Below the pieces are notes generated by a model. That model did no database searches, had not been told where the DNA came from, and saw only the letters and a list, made by a program, of their open reading frames with translations. Below are positions 26,921-37,672 of a stretch of DNA of 64,000 nt, piece after piece. The stretch's first letter is position 1; each line of letters starts with the position of its first letter. The DNA comes from Salvelinus alpinus. Lineage: Eukaryota > Chordata > Actinopteri > Salmoniformes > Salmonidae. The stretch is from positions 37,859,728 through 37,923,727 of the forward strand of contig NC_092115.1 in NCBI RefSeq assembly GCF_045679555.1, given 5' to 3'. The translations under genes and the position numbers were made by a program.

Positions 26921-27560
26921 GGCCAGACAGGGTAGTCATCTGCTCTTACTCCTGTGCAGTACTGATGAGCTTAAATGAATGTGTCTCAGAGCAGACATGA
27001 TGTATTGTATGAAGTTTTGCAGTGTTTGTATGGGGTGAAACAGATGGGGGGTATTTGTGATGTTCCTCTGGGTACCTGCTCATGTGGGTGTAGAGGGGAA
27101 TGAGGAAGTGGATATTATTGCCAATCAGGCTCCTAATGTTGAGATGGAATTGTCAATTAGTAAAGCAGAAGCTAATGGATTAATAAGAACAGTGGCAAGA
27201 GTTGTGGAACAGGGGGAGTAAGGGAAGACACGTGTATAAGATTCAGGGAAAGGTGGGGGCAGGGAGGACCTCAGGCCAAAGAGAGAAGGGAGGAAAGTGT
27301 AGTCACAAGGCTAAATAGTGCATTGAAAGTGGTGGGGAAACATCCTACTGGGAGGTGTGATCATTGTCAGGAAGGAGATAGAGACAGTGGAATATGTTCT
27401 GTTTCAGTGCCAGAAATATGTGATAAAGGGAGCGATTGCCATTAGATTTGAGGAGTTGAAGAGCCTTCATTGTCTCTGGTCCACACTCCAGTCCAGTTGG
27501 TGCCGGTAATGCACCTTAAAGTTGGTTGCCAACCGCCATATGAAATCCACAGAAGAAGAA
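26920..27560 (+). mobile_element. I-clade-like LINE fragment: RNase H domain and 3' end
   Basis: The plus strand encodes RPDRVVICSYSCAVLMSLNE, then FLWVPAHVGVEGNEEVDIIA (the C-terminal motif of a LINE RNase H domain), MELSISKAEANGLIR and a cysteine-histidine segment (HPTGRCDHCQE). It ends in the tail TTGGTTGCCAACCGCCATAT...GAAGAAGAAG. Frame breaks are present. An RNase H domain separates it from the L2, Rex and 2A LINEs of this window. Confidence 0.75.
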
Positions 27561-29380
27561 GTGAAAATAAAACCTGTCTCTACTTTGACGTTTCCTCTCT
27601 ATCCATGTCTCAGAGCAAGATTGATATCAGGGGACCCTTTTCACAGTACAAGACTCAGATGCGCGCGGCAGTAAGAAAGCAGTCGCCATCTGCGCCCATT
27701 CAACATAGCATAGATTTGCGTTATAAACTAAATAACTTTTAGGGGTTCTCATGCGCTTACAATAATGTTTTGATTCTTGCTTGAACAGTCGCTAAGATTA
27801 TATTTGGTTGTGATCTTTGCAAAATAACTTTTGAATGCAGCAGTTGTTAGCTAGAATGCTAAAGCTCATTGATATAGGCTGTAGCAAAAGCTAGCCAAAG
27901 AGCCATTTTACTGGTGGAAATGTTTAAGAATAGTGCAGTTGATTTGCGATGATGACATAAACATTATATTAAGCTTGTAATCCAAAAGTAGTTTGAAAAG
28001 CACTCATAAGCTTTTTTTCGGAAAGTACCTCACTATTCCCAGCTCATTGTTTCCAGTGGAGTCATCTGTTGGCTGCTCCGATGAGCTTCAGCAGCCACAG
28101 GAATGTCTAGGTTGCATTCCAAACACAGACACATCATCAGCCCTCAAATTAAGTGGACACTTCTGATGACGTGTCAGGCACGTTTACACTTGCAGGGCGA
28201 GGGAGGAAGGAATTCCCTTTCCCGGAAATTCGTCCCACTACAATTGTGTTTTCAGCCACCGGTAGCTTGTGGTTGAGAATGGGGGCATGCTTGGTCCTCC
28301 TTTTCCTGTGGTCATTATATTCACTACAGCCAATTATGATTGCATGTCTACTTATATTAACTATATTAATACACGCCTACTGTATGATAGCTAGCAAATG
28401 AATTAGCTTACGTTAGCCTGCCGAGCTACTTCTGAAGAAGAAACATTTTTTATTTCTACAATTTCCAAAAGCTAACCAAACAAAAACATAACTTTTACGA
28501 GACATGTTTGTGCATTAGTAGCACAATTTCTAACTTATTTACATTCATTTTTATTTACACCTGTATGTTGACACCATATTGATGTTGAGGTTTTAAGTTT
28601 TGGCAGACTTTTCTTAGCGGATGTACAATCATTGTGAATTGAATTATGGGGCGTTTCAGGCCCGATGTGAACATAATTGTACACTCGCAAACTCCATTAA
28701 AAACGAGGCCTGAGGGACTTTACGTTGCAAACTTCCCATGCGTGGCTAATCATTTGGACCGACGACAAATATGGCCGCGGGGATTCCCCCAAGGGCATAA
28801 GGCGAGGGTAAGTGGACGAGGGTGTGTCTTCTCAGTTTGAAACGCAGCCCTGTGCGATGTCGACGTAGATGGAGAGTGCAGGAAACACCTATTCCTCCGG
28901 GCTGATGGAGTTTTTCCCTTTGCCGATTTACAGATGCGTGTGGTATGTCAGAAACTACGCACAGAAATAGAGCAGAACTATAGCTGTAGGAACTATTTTG
29001 GCCTGTTTCTGTGTTGTGTATATGTTGTCTGTCAAGGGTTATTTTAACTTGTTTTGTACACTAGAGGGCACTTTATTTTGGGGTCATGGGTCACATGTAT
29101 ATAGGTAACCAGGAAGGGTTAGCACAGGTGAGAGGTTCTTACCATATCACAGATACAGCTTATAGAATGCTTCTTTCTGCACCTTTTGTATAGGAATATG
29201 TGTTTTGGAGCTATTTATATTTTATATGCACAATATATGGGAACTTTACCCGAAAAGAGTAACGTTTGGAAAGCTGATTCTTGACGACGCGTTACGGACG
29301 GCTTTCTCTTGTGACAGTGACTTTTTATTGGGAATCGCCATTACAATAGCAGTAATATATAAATAACGACAGTAAAACTG
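27560..29380. other. Unassigned region
   Basis: No gene or recognised transposon. A short open frame at 28153-28401 has hydrophobic stretches but no family resemblance, splice context or promoter I can support. ACACTAGAGGGCAC at 29058-29071 is a weak CTCF-like word. Confidence 0.4.
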
Positions 29381-29384
29381 CTAT

Positions 29385-29612
29385 TATAAACTGGGTGGTT
29401 CGAGCCCTGAATGCTGATTGGCTGACAGCTGTGGTATAAGACCGTATACCATGGGTATGATGAAACATTTATTTTTACTGCTCTAATTACGTTGGTAACC
29501 AGTTTATAATAGCAATAAGGCTCCTCTGGGGTTTGTGGTATATGGCCAATATACCACTGCTAAGGGCTGTGTCCAGGCACTCCGCGTTGCATCATGCTTA
29601 AACGACAATGTA
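29385..29612. repeat. Dispersed repeat, copy 1 (shared with 31154-31440)
   Basis: TATAAACTGGGTGGTTCGAG, GCTGATTGGCTGACAGC, TAACCAGTTTATAATAGCAA and GGCACTCCGCGTTGC occur in the same order at 31154-31440. It has an ending like a palindromic non-autonomous DNA transposon. It lies directly downstream of the remaining tmbim1 exons. Confidence 0.85.
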
Positions 29613-29879
29613 TCAGAAATACCATCACTACAAACCTCAGCATATCAGACATATATTATAGGAAGAAACACATGCTCATACAGTTTAAGTGGTTCTGTTT
29701 GTACTACATCTTACTACATCTACCTGTGTTTTATCCTCAGTAGTGTGTAGACTATGGCTCCAATGGCCGCATACACCATGTGAAGCCAAGGAATCTGGCC
29801 AGGAGGAGACAACACCATTAGAAAACACTGAACCATTGTTGTAATACAATAGTAATGGTATAAAAAAAACATGACTCGG

Positions 29880-29950
29880 CATCAGTGGAGGCTGGTGAGG
29901 GGAGGACGGCCCATAGTAATGGCTGGAATAGTATCAAACACGTGGTGTCT
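29880..29950. mobile_element. MITE fragment
   Basis: CAGTGGAGGCTGGTGAGGGG with GTAATGGCTGGAATAGTATC is an end of a very common salmonid miniature element. It lies in the intron between the last two visible tmbim1 exons. Confidence 0.65.
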
Positions 29951-30074
29951 AATGTGCAAGCTCACATATGTGAAGGAGAGCACAATGGCTGTGATGATGC
30001 CTGCCACCATGACAACGACCCCCAGTACACAAAATAGGCTTGTGCATGAGGTGAGGTCCATACACATACGCACA

Positions 30075-30230
30075 CACCACAGGAGGTTGGTGGCACCTTA
30101 ATTGAGGGAGAACGGACTAATGGTAATGACTGGACCGGGAATTGGTGGAATAGTATCAAACGCATGGTTTCTAGGTGTTCGATGACATTCCATATGCGCC
30201 GTTGCGGCCATGATTTTGAGCCGTTCTCCT
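30075..30230. mobile_element. MITE fragment next to a tmbim1 exon
   Basis: CAGGAGGTTGGTGGCACCTT, GGTAATGACTGGACCGGGAA and AATAGTATCAAACGCATGG belong to the same element type as 29880-29950. It starts about 15-20 bp from the 5' edge of the exon ending at about 30058, where a normal AG acceptor is missing. Confidence 0.65.
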
Positions 30231-31153
30231 CTTACCTTGGTCTGGAAGCAGAATACTGTGGTGATGATGCATACGATGACCGCGATGCCCAGAGCCAGAA
30301 ACACTGCCTTAGTATCATAGAAACTACACACAGAGCAGAGACGCACACACGGCGACAGACAGACGTTACTACCACACCGTGTGTGTCTGTCTCACCTGGA
30401 TATGGTCCCTGTAATGTACAGTAAGACATGGCCAGTGTCTGTGCAAAAGAAAACACAGATCTATATATACCACAGCAGGCCAGCACAAACCACTAAAGTC
30501 CATCAGACCAGTAAAGACCATTGTAGACTATAGACTAGCCTGGACTAGTACAGAATAGTGCTAGTTACTTACAAAGGTAGGCAGCAGTAGGACTTTCCGT
30601 GGGAATTTCCTCCTAAAGACAGGCGAGGGGCCACGTTAAGGGCAGCACTTTAATACAATAAAACTCTATTGTCAACTATATTGTAAACTCTATTCTTAAC
30701 TTTATGGTCAACTTTATTGTCATCTTCTAGAGGTGATGTTCTTTAAGAAAGAGACTCACCTGGGTCCTTTACGGCAGACCGGCAGAATGTGAGTGACAAT
30801 ATACACAGTGCTACAAAGGCATAGGTCAACACAGCTGTCAATCAAACAGCACAGCCAAGACATAGGCCAGCACAGCTGGCAATCCAACAACACTGTAAAA
30901 ACATAGGTCAGTACGAAGGGATAGTACTTACAATGACAACCAGTAGACGGCTGGGTTTCTGATCACAAACCGTTTTACAGAGTCACTGCAGAGAAGAGTA
31001 ACTCAGTTCAACACGCGTGTGCAGTAACACAAAACCACTAATACACATACCACAGTCATAGTAACACACACACTGCAATGAGTGTGACAGTGATGAGTAG
31101 GTGAGATGCCAGAATCATATACACCTAAGAGAAAGAGACAATATTATACCATA

Positions 31154-31440
31154 TTATAAACTGGGTGGTTCGAGCCCTGAATGCTGATTGGCTGACAGCC
31201 GTGGTATATCAGACCGTATACCACAGGTATAACAAAACATTTATTTTTTACTGCTCTAATTACATTTGTAACCAGTTTATAATAGCAATAAGCCACCTCT
31301 TTGTGGTATATGGCCAATATACCACGGCTGAGGGCTGTATCCAGGCACTCCGCGTTGCGTCGTGCTTATAGTAAGAACAGCCTTTAGCTGTGGTATATTG
31401 GCCATATACAGTACCACACCCCTCTTGCCTTATTGTTTAA
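31154..31440. repeat. Dispersed repeat, copy 2, with hairpin end
   Basis: This is a direct repeat of 29385-29612 and is more complete. Its right part (GTGGTATATTGGCCATATAC, 31391-31410) is the inverse of its own interior (GTGGTATATGGCCAATATAC, 31304-31323), so it ends in a long hairpin. Confidence 0.85.
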
Positions 31441-33454
31441 TTATATCACCTTGTGTTTGTGTGTGCTTGCTTGTTGTGCTGTCTCACCTGTCGTATAAAG
31501 GCATGTCGCACTTTCAGACTGTCGAAGCTGCCTGTCGCAAATCCCTCCCCATTGCCTGTGACATCAGCCGAAACCTCATTAGTGACATTGTCAGTAACAT
31601 CATCTTTACACAAGACTGGTGATCAACTACTAAAGTATAACCTTCAGTATCAAGGATTCGTATTAATCTGTGCAAAAGAGCTTATTCGGGAGTAAGAGAA
31701 AGCTCAGAATAAGCCCCAGCCAGGTGAGAGAGGAGGGTTCAGGCTTACCGCACAGTGCACTGGTTGGCATTGTAGAAGTAGTGATGCGGGGAATGGGTGG
31801 TATTGTGGGCTGGGCGTGATACCCTGGTGTTGCGAAATAGGAAGCCGATTCTAGATTTAATTTTGGATTGGAGAAGTTTAATATGAGTCTGGAAGGAGAG
31901 TCTATAGTCTAACCAGAGACCTAGGTATTTGTAGTTGTCCACATATTCTAAGTCAGAACCGTCCAGTGTAGTGATGCTAGTCGGACGGGCGGGTGTGGGC
32001 AGCGATCGGTTGAAGAGCATGCATTTAGTTTTACTAGCGTTTAAAAGCAGTTGGAGGCCACGGAAGGAGTGTTGTATGGCATTGAAGCACGTTTGGAGGT
32101 TTTAACACAGTGTCCAAAGAAGGGCCAGATGTATACAGAATGGTGTCATCTGCGTAGAGGTGGATCAAGGAATCACCCGCAGCAAGAGTGACATCGTTGA
32201 TATATACAGAGAAAAGAGTCGGCCCGAGAATTGAACCCTGTGGTACCCCCATAGAGACTGTCAGAGGTCCGGACAACAGGCCCTCCGATTTGACACACTG
32301 AACTCTATCTGAGAAGTAGTTGGTGAACCAGGCGAGGCAGTCATTTGAGAAACCAAGGCTGTTGAGTCTGCCGATAAGAGTCCAAGGCCTTGGCCAGGTC
32401 GATGAAGACGGCTGCACAGTACTGTCTTTTATCGATGGCGGTTATGATATCATTTAGTACCTTGAACGTAGCTGAGGTGCACCCGTGACCAGCTCGGAAA
32501 CCGGATTGCACAGCAGAGAAGGTACAGTGGGATTCGAAATGGTCGGTGATCTGTTTATTAACTTGGCTTTCGAAGACTTTAGAAAGGCAAAGCAGGATGG
32601 ATATAGGTCTGTAACAGTTTGGGTCTAGAGTGTCACCCCCTTTGAAGAGGGGGATGACCGCAGCAGCTTTACAATCTTTAGGAATCTCGGACGATATAAA
32701 AGAGAGGTTGAACAGACTGGTAATAGGGGTTGCAACAATGGCGGCAGATAATTTTAGAAAGAGAGCGTCCAGATTGTCTTGCCCAGCTGATTTGTACGGG
32801 TCCAGGTTTTTCAGATATTTCAGAACATCTGCTATCTGGATTTGGGTGAAGGAGAAGCTGGGGAGGCTTGGGCAAGTAGCTGCAGGGCAAGTTGCTGCAG
32901 GGGATGCAGAGCAGTTGGCCGGGGTTGGGGTAGCCAGGAGGAAAGCATGGCCAGCCGTAGAGAAATGCTTATTGAAATTCTCGATTTATTGTGGATTTAT
33001 CAGTGGTGACAGTGTTTCCTAGCCTCAGTGCAGTGGGCAGCTGGGAGGAGGTGCTCTTATTCTCCATGGACTTTACAGTGTTCCAAAACTTTTTGGAGTT
33101 AGAGCTACAGGATGCAAATTTCTGTTTGAAAAGGCTAGCCTTTGCTTTCCTAACTGACGGTGTTTATTGGTTCCTGACTTCCCTGAAAAGTTGCATATCG
33201 TGGGGACTATTCAATGCTAGTGCAGTCCGCCACAAGGTGGTTTTTGTGCTGGTCGAGGGCAGTCAGGTCTGGAGTGAACCAAGGGTTATATCTGTTCTTA
33301 GTTCTACATTTTTTGAAAAGGGCATGCTTATTTAAGATGGTGAGGAAATTACTTTTAAAGATTGACCAGGCATCCTCGACTGACGGGATGAGGTTAATAT
33401 CCTTCCAAGATACCCGGGCCAGGTCGATTAGAAAGGCCTGCTCGCAGAAGTGTT

Positions 33455-34459
33455 TTAGGGAGCGTTTGACAGGGATGAGGGGTGGTCGTTTGACCGCAGA
33501 CCCATTGCCCGGATGCCGGCAATAAGGCAGTGATCGTTGAGATCCTGGTTGAAAACAGCAGAGGTGTATTTGGAGGGCAAGTTGGTCAGGATAATATCTA
33601 TGAGGGTGCCAATGTTTACGGATTTAGGGTTGTACCTGGTGGGTTCATTGATAATTTGTGTGACATTTAGGGCATCTATCTTAGATTGTAGGACTGCCGG
33701 GGTGTTAAGCATATCCCAGTTCAGGTCACCTAACAGAACGAACTTTGAAGATAGATGGGGGGCAATCAATTCACATATGGTGTCCAGGGCACAGCTGGGA
33801 GCTGAGGGTGGTCTATACCAGGTGGCGACAGTAAGAGACTTATTTCTGGAGAGATTCATTTTTAAAATTAGAAGCTCGAACTGTTTGGGCATAGACCTGG
33901 AAAGTATAACAGAACCTTGCCTGCTAACTCCTCCCCCTTTGGCAGTTCTGTCTTGATGGAAAATGTTGTAGTTGGGGATGTAAATCTCAGAATTGTTGGT
34001 GGCCTTCCTAAGCCAGGATTCAGACACGGCAAGGACATCAGGGTTGGTGGAGTGTGCTAAAGCAGTGAGTAAAACAAACTTAGGGAGGAGGCTTCTGATG
34101 TTAACATGCATAAAACCAAGGCTTTTACAGTTACAGAAGTCAACAAATGAGAGCGCCTGAGGACACACAGGGCCTGGGTTAACCTCTACATCACCCGAGG
34201 AACAGAGGAGGAGTAGGATGAGGGTACGGCTAAAGGTTATCAAAACTGGTCGTCTAGTGCGTTGGGGACAGAGAATAAAAGGAGCAGATTTCTGGGCGTG
34301 GTAGGATAGATTCAGGGTATAATGTACAGACAGAGGTATGGTAGTGTGCGGGTACAGTGGAGGTAAACCTAGGCGTTGAGTGACGATAAGAGAGGTTGCA
34401 TCTCTGGATGCACTAGTTATGCTGGGTGAGGTCACCGCATGTGTGGGAGGTGGGACCAA
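33455..34459 (-). CDS. LINE ORF2 N-terminal part: 2A-like motif and AP-endonuclease
   Basis: The open frame of 334 residues has a hydrophobic segment leading into LILLLLCSSGDVEVNPGP (2A core at 34169-34195), then the endonuclease domain: FMHVNIRSLLPKFVLLTALA, LAVSESWLRKATNNSEI, YNIFHQDRTAKGGGV, VATWYRPPSAPS, LLGDLNWDML, IDIILTNLPSKY and LNDHCLIAGI. The core G-D-V-E-x-N-P-G-P matches the consensus of ribosome-skipping 2A peptides; such peptides are known at the N-terminus of some CR1-clade LINEs. Function in this copy is inferred only. A second copy at 44.6 kb keeps the same motif. Confidence 0.8.
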   Translation of the reverse strand: MVPPPTHAVTSPSITSASRDATSLIVTQRLGLPPLYPHTTIPLSVHYTLNLSYHAQKSAPFILCPQRTRRPVLITFSRTLILLLLCSSGDVEVNPGPVCPQALSFVDFCNCKSLGFMHVNIRSLLPKFVLLTALAHSTNPDVLAVSESWLRKATNNSEIYIPNYNIFHQDRTAKGGGVSRQGSVILSRSMPKQFELLILKMNLSRNKSLTVATWYRPPSAPSCALDTICELIAPHLSSKFVLLGDLNWDMLNTPAVLQSKIDALNVTQIINEPTRYNPKSVNIGTLIDIILTNLPSKYTSAVFNQDLNDHCLIAGIRAMGLRSNDHPSSLSNAP

Positions 34460-35587
34460 AGAGGTATCTGAGGATGTTGATTCTTGCTAGGGGCTCCACA
34501 GTAAACTAAAACAATGATAACTATCCTAAACAACAGTATACAAGGCATATTTACATTAGAGAGAGACATAAACCGAGGCATAAAGCAATCACAGGTGTTG
34601 ATTGGGAGAGCTAGCTAAGACAACAAATGGGTAAGACAACAACAACAGGTAAAATGGCGATGAATGGGCAGAGAGGGTCAGTTAACTACACACATGGCCT
34701 GAGTTCGAGGCTGGGGCCGACAGATAAACCAAATGGAGTACCGTGATTAATGAACAGTCCAGCAGGCATCAGCTATGTAGCCAAGTGATCATAGGGTCCA
34801 GTGAACAGCAATAGATGAAACAGAGAAGCCGCTAGGTAGTCGTTACTACGCTAGCAAGCGGACACTGTGTTCCAAAAAAGTTAGCAGGCCGGGGCTAGTA
34901 GAAGCGTCTTCACCGATGTCCGGCAAAGGCTGGGTGAGGGCACAACGGATGGAATTACGTTGGCAGACCAGTCGTGATGGATCGGCTGGGCTCCGTGTCG
35001 ACAAAGGGTCCAGGCCAGTTGGCAAAAGAGGTATTGTAGCTGTAGTAATTTGGTTTGCTAGCCGGGAGGTGTGCCTGGCTCGAGGCAACTGGTGCTAGCT
35101 TCGGGACAAGGGCGTTAGCCACTATAGCCACTCGGTAGCCGCTAGCTAGCTGCAATGATCCGATGCAAAGGTCCAGAGCTTACGGAAAGAATCCAGTGAT
35201 GTAGTGGATTCTAGTCGTGTTAGTGAAGAGTCCGGGAGGCATCAGCTGTGTAGCCGAGTGATCATAGGGTCCACTGAGCAGGCCGGGAGATGGGCCTGGC
35301 TCAAAGCTAGCATCGGGGCTGGGCCACTCGGTAGCAGCTAGCTAACTGCAATGAACAGGAGTAATGGTCCAGGGCTTACGGCAGGAATCCGGTGTTGTAG
35401 TGGAGAAAAACCAGGATAAAAGCGGGTGGTGTCTGTGCTACAGGTAAAGGCCGCTAGCAGTGGTTAACAATGACTAAATAGCTAGTAGCTGGTTCACTTC
35501 TGGCTACTAGCTATTTAGGTTCTGGCTATAAGGTCTAAAAATAGCTGATTCGTATCACATTGGGTGAGGTGGGTTGCCGGAAGGTAT

Positions 35588-36003
35588 TGTAATGACCTGA
35601 CTAGATCATAAAGGAACAATTGTCCAGACAGAGGGTTGAGTTTACGAATTGACGGTTTATTAACTCAACTTTACACAGGCTACTGTTTGGCCGTAGCCCA
35701 CACCAAATAAATGAAAGATACCCCACAAGCCAACCGTGACCTTCTCTTGTGAAGCCCAGACGTAAGAGAGAGAACAATGGCTAAACCTGATCTTAACTTC
35801 CAATGCTCCATCCCCCTGCCCAACCCCCCTCCACGCCACTCCGCCAACCACCAGGATGCCCGGCATCAGAACATTCCAGGCATCCCCGTGATTGGCAGAT
35901 AGCAGGTTGATTGGCATGTCGGACCCCGCGAACACTGGTAAGTACAACACAACCCACTAATAGCCTACCACATAACACACCTCTGTCTGTGCGGGTCGCT
36001 ACA
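35588..36003. mobile_element. Solo LTR inside the 2A LINE, 4-bp target duplication
   Basis: A 416-bp block with TGTAATG...GCTACA ends, flanked by GTAT at 35584-35587 and again at 36004-36007. The LINE sequence on either side is contiguous when compared with the other copy near 43330-43350. No internal region is present. The LTR family was not determined. It is a fossil, younger than the LINE. Confidence 0.7.
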
Positions 36004-36136
36004 GTATATTTAATTTAAAAATGGAAAAAGAGAATGTATATATTTCAATATATTTCAAATAAAGACGAAGAAAAAAAAATCACGGGAGAACGGCAAACAA
36101 CGTCTGCACTGCTACACCATCTTTGTTTAAAAAAAC

Positions 36137-37672
36137 ATACATACACCTCAGCCAAATATATTTAAACTCAGTTGTCACAATTCCTGACATTTAATCAGAG
36201 TAAAAATTCCCTGTCTTAGGTCAGTTAGGATCACCACTTTATTTTAAGAATGTGAAATGTCAGAATAATAGGAGAGAATGATTTATTTCAGATTTGATTT
36301 CTTTAATCAAGTTTCCCAGTCGGTCAGAAGTTTACAGACACCCAATTAGTATTTGGTAGCATTGCCTTTTGTTTAACTTGGGTCAAACATTTTGGGTAGC
36401 CTTCCACAAGCTTCAGTCAGGTTTGTAAGGCCTCCTTGCTCGCACACGCTTTTTCAGTTCTTCCCACAAATTTTCTATAGGATTGAGGTCAGGGCTTTGT
36501 GATGGCCACTCCAATACCTAGACTTTGTTGTCCTTAAGCCATTTTGCCACCACTTTGGAAGTATGCTTGGGGTCATTGTCCATTTGGAAGACCCATTTGC
36601 GACCAAACTTTAACTTCCTGACTGATGTCTTGAGATGTTGCTTCAAAATATCCACAATTTTCCTTCCCCATGATGACATCTATTTTGTGAAGTGCACCAG
36701 TCCCTCCTGCAGCAAAGCACCCCCACAACATGCCACCCCCGTGCTTCACGGTTGGGATGGTGTTCGTCGGCTTGCAAGCCTCCCCCTTTTTCCTCCAAAC
36801 ATAATGATGGTCATTATGGCCAAACAGTTCTATTTTTGTTTCATCAGACCAGAGGACATTTCTCCAAAAAGTACAATCTTTGTCCCCATGTGCAGTTGCA
36901 AACCATAGTCTGGCTTTTTTTATGGCGGTTTTGGAGCAGTGGCTTCTTCCTTGCTGAGCGGCCTTTCAGGTTATGTCGATATAGTACACGTTTTACTGTG
37001 GATATAGATACTTTTGTACCTGTTTCCTCCAGCATCTTCACAAGGTCCTTTGCTGTTGTTCTGGGATTGATTTGCACTTTTCGCACCAAAGTATCTTCAT
37101 CGCTAGGAGACAGAACGCGTATCCTTCCTGAGCGATATGACGGCTGTGTGGTCCCATGGTGTCTATACTTGCGTACTATTGTTTGTACAGATGAACGTGG
37201 TACCTTCAGGCGTTTGGAAATTGCTCCCAAGGATGAACCAGACTTGTGGAGGTCTACAATTTTTTGGCTGATTACTTTTGATTTTCCCATGATGTCAAGC
37301 AAAGAGGCACTGAGTTTGAAGGTAGGCCTTGAAATACATCCACAGGTACACCTCCAATTGACTCAAATGATGTCAATTAGCCTATCAGAAGCTTCTAAAG
37401 CCATTTTCTGGAATTTTCCAAGCTGTTTAAAGGCACAGTCAACTTAGTGTATGTAAACTTCTGACCCACTGGAATTGTGATACAGGGAATTATAAGTGAA
37501 GTAGTCTGTCTGTATACAATTGTTGGAAAAATTACTTGTGTCATGCACAAAGTAGATGTCTTAACCGACTTGCCAAAACTATAGTTTTTAACAAGAAATG
37601 TGTGGATTAGTTGAAAAACAAGTTTTAGTGACTCCAGCCTAGGTGTATGTCAACTTCCGACTTCAACTGTAC
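36137..37672 (-). mobile_element. Sleeping Beauty-type Tc1 transposon, left end clipped
   Basis: The right end keeps both direct repeats of a Sleeping Beauty-type terminal repeat: an outer repeat ending ACTTCCGACTTCAACTGT and an inner one, GTGTATGTAAACTTCTGACC near 37447. The left side keeps the inner repeat (GTCAGAAGTTTACAGACACC near 36324), but the outermost 15-20 bases are missing; the element begins at ACATACACCTCAGCC. The whole unit is about 1.54 kb, close to the usual 1.6 kb, with small internal deletions. It lies just beside the 5' end of the 2A LINE. Confidence 0.93.
36844..37302 (-). pseudogene. Sleeping Beauty-type transposase, N-terminal portion
   Basis: The open frame (152 residues, starting [14 protein letters not shown]) carries the paired-like DNA-binding domain and linker: [63 protein letters not shown] and [19 protein letters not shown]. 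It is very near the family's known sequence. The frame is lost after about residue 133, so the catalytic DDE region is read only in other frames further left (36.4-36.9 kb). The native start is likely MGKSK, four codons inside. Confidence 0.88.

Larger units (their letters stand above)
29736..31620 (-). pseudogene. tmbim1: tmbim1 (lifeguard-3/RECS1), eroded copy
   Basis: TMBIM1 is a multi-helix BAX-inhibitor-1 family protein of Golgi and endolysosomal membranes. Minus-strand exons with GT/AG borders: 31488-~31616 (GFATGSFDSLKVRHAFIRQ); 31072-31124 (VYMILASHLLITVTLIA); 30932-30985 (DSVKRFVIRNPAVYWLS); 30760-30810 (ending VCRKGP); 30573-30612 (RRKFPRKVLLLPTF); 30396-30438 (TLAMSY...); 30236-30323 (FYDTKAVFLALGIAVIVCII); 29966-~30058 (DLTSCTSLFCVLGVVVMVAG); about 29736-29794 (IPWLHMVYAAIGAIVYTL). 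Phases agree until exon 30396-30438, which is about 5 nt too long and shifts the frame. The acceptor before 30058 seems lost beside a MITE. The final exon(s), with the last helices (EYVFAALxLY region), and the proline-rich N-terminus are not found. It adjoins the pnkd-like gene as in human. Confidence 0.82.
31740..36115 (-). mobile_element. CR1/Rex-like LINE with 2A-like motif, long 5' region, 3'-truncated
   Basis: On the minus strand it starts near 36115 (ATGGTGTAGCAGTGCAGACG). A 1.6 kb 5' region follows, holding partly repeated blocks (GGCATCAGCTATGTAGCC at 34766, near-identical at 35238). Then come an endonuclease ORF with a 2A-like motif (34459-33455) and RT pieces (32417-31745), including SMGVPQGSILGPTLFSVYIN, LYADDTILYTS and YKYLGLWLDYRLSF. 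It stops near 31740 inside ORF2, without a 3' UTR. Frame breaks lie between the endonuclease and RT. A solo LTR (35588-36003) interrupts the 5' region. Confidence 0.8.

Noticed and set aside
28153-28401. 82-residue ORF with hydrophobic segments
   Set aside because: No homologous family recognised and no splice, promoter or conservation evidence.
34169-34195. The 2A-like motif as evidence of a virus insertion
   Set aside because: It is followed directly by a LINE AP-endonuclease, and no capsid or polymerase of a virus is nearby; 2A motifs are known in LINEs.
36525-37447. Plus-strand ORFs of 127 and 251 residues
   Set aside because: They are antisense readings of the Sleeping Beauty-type transposase region.
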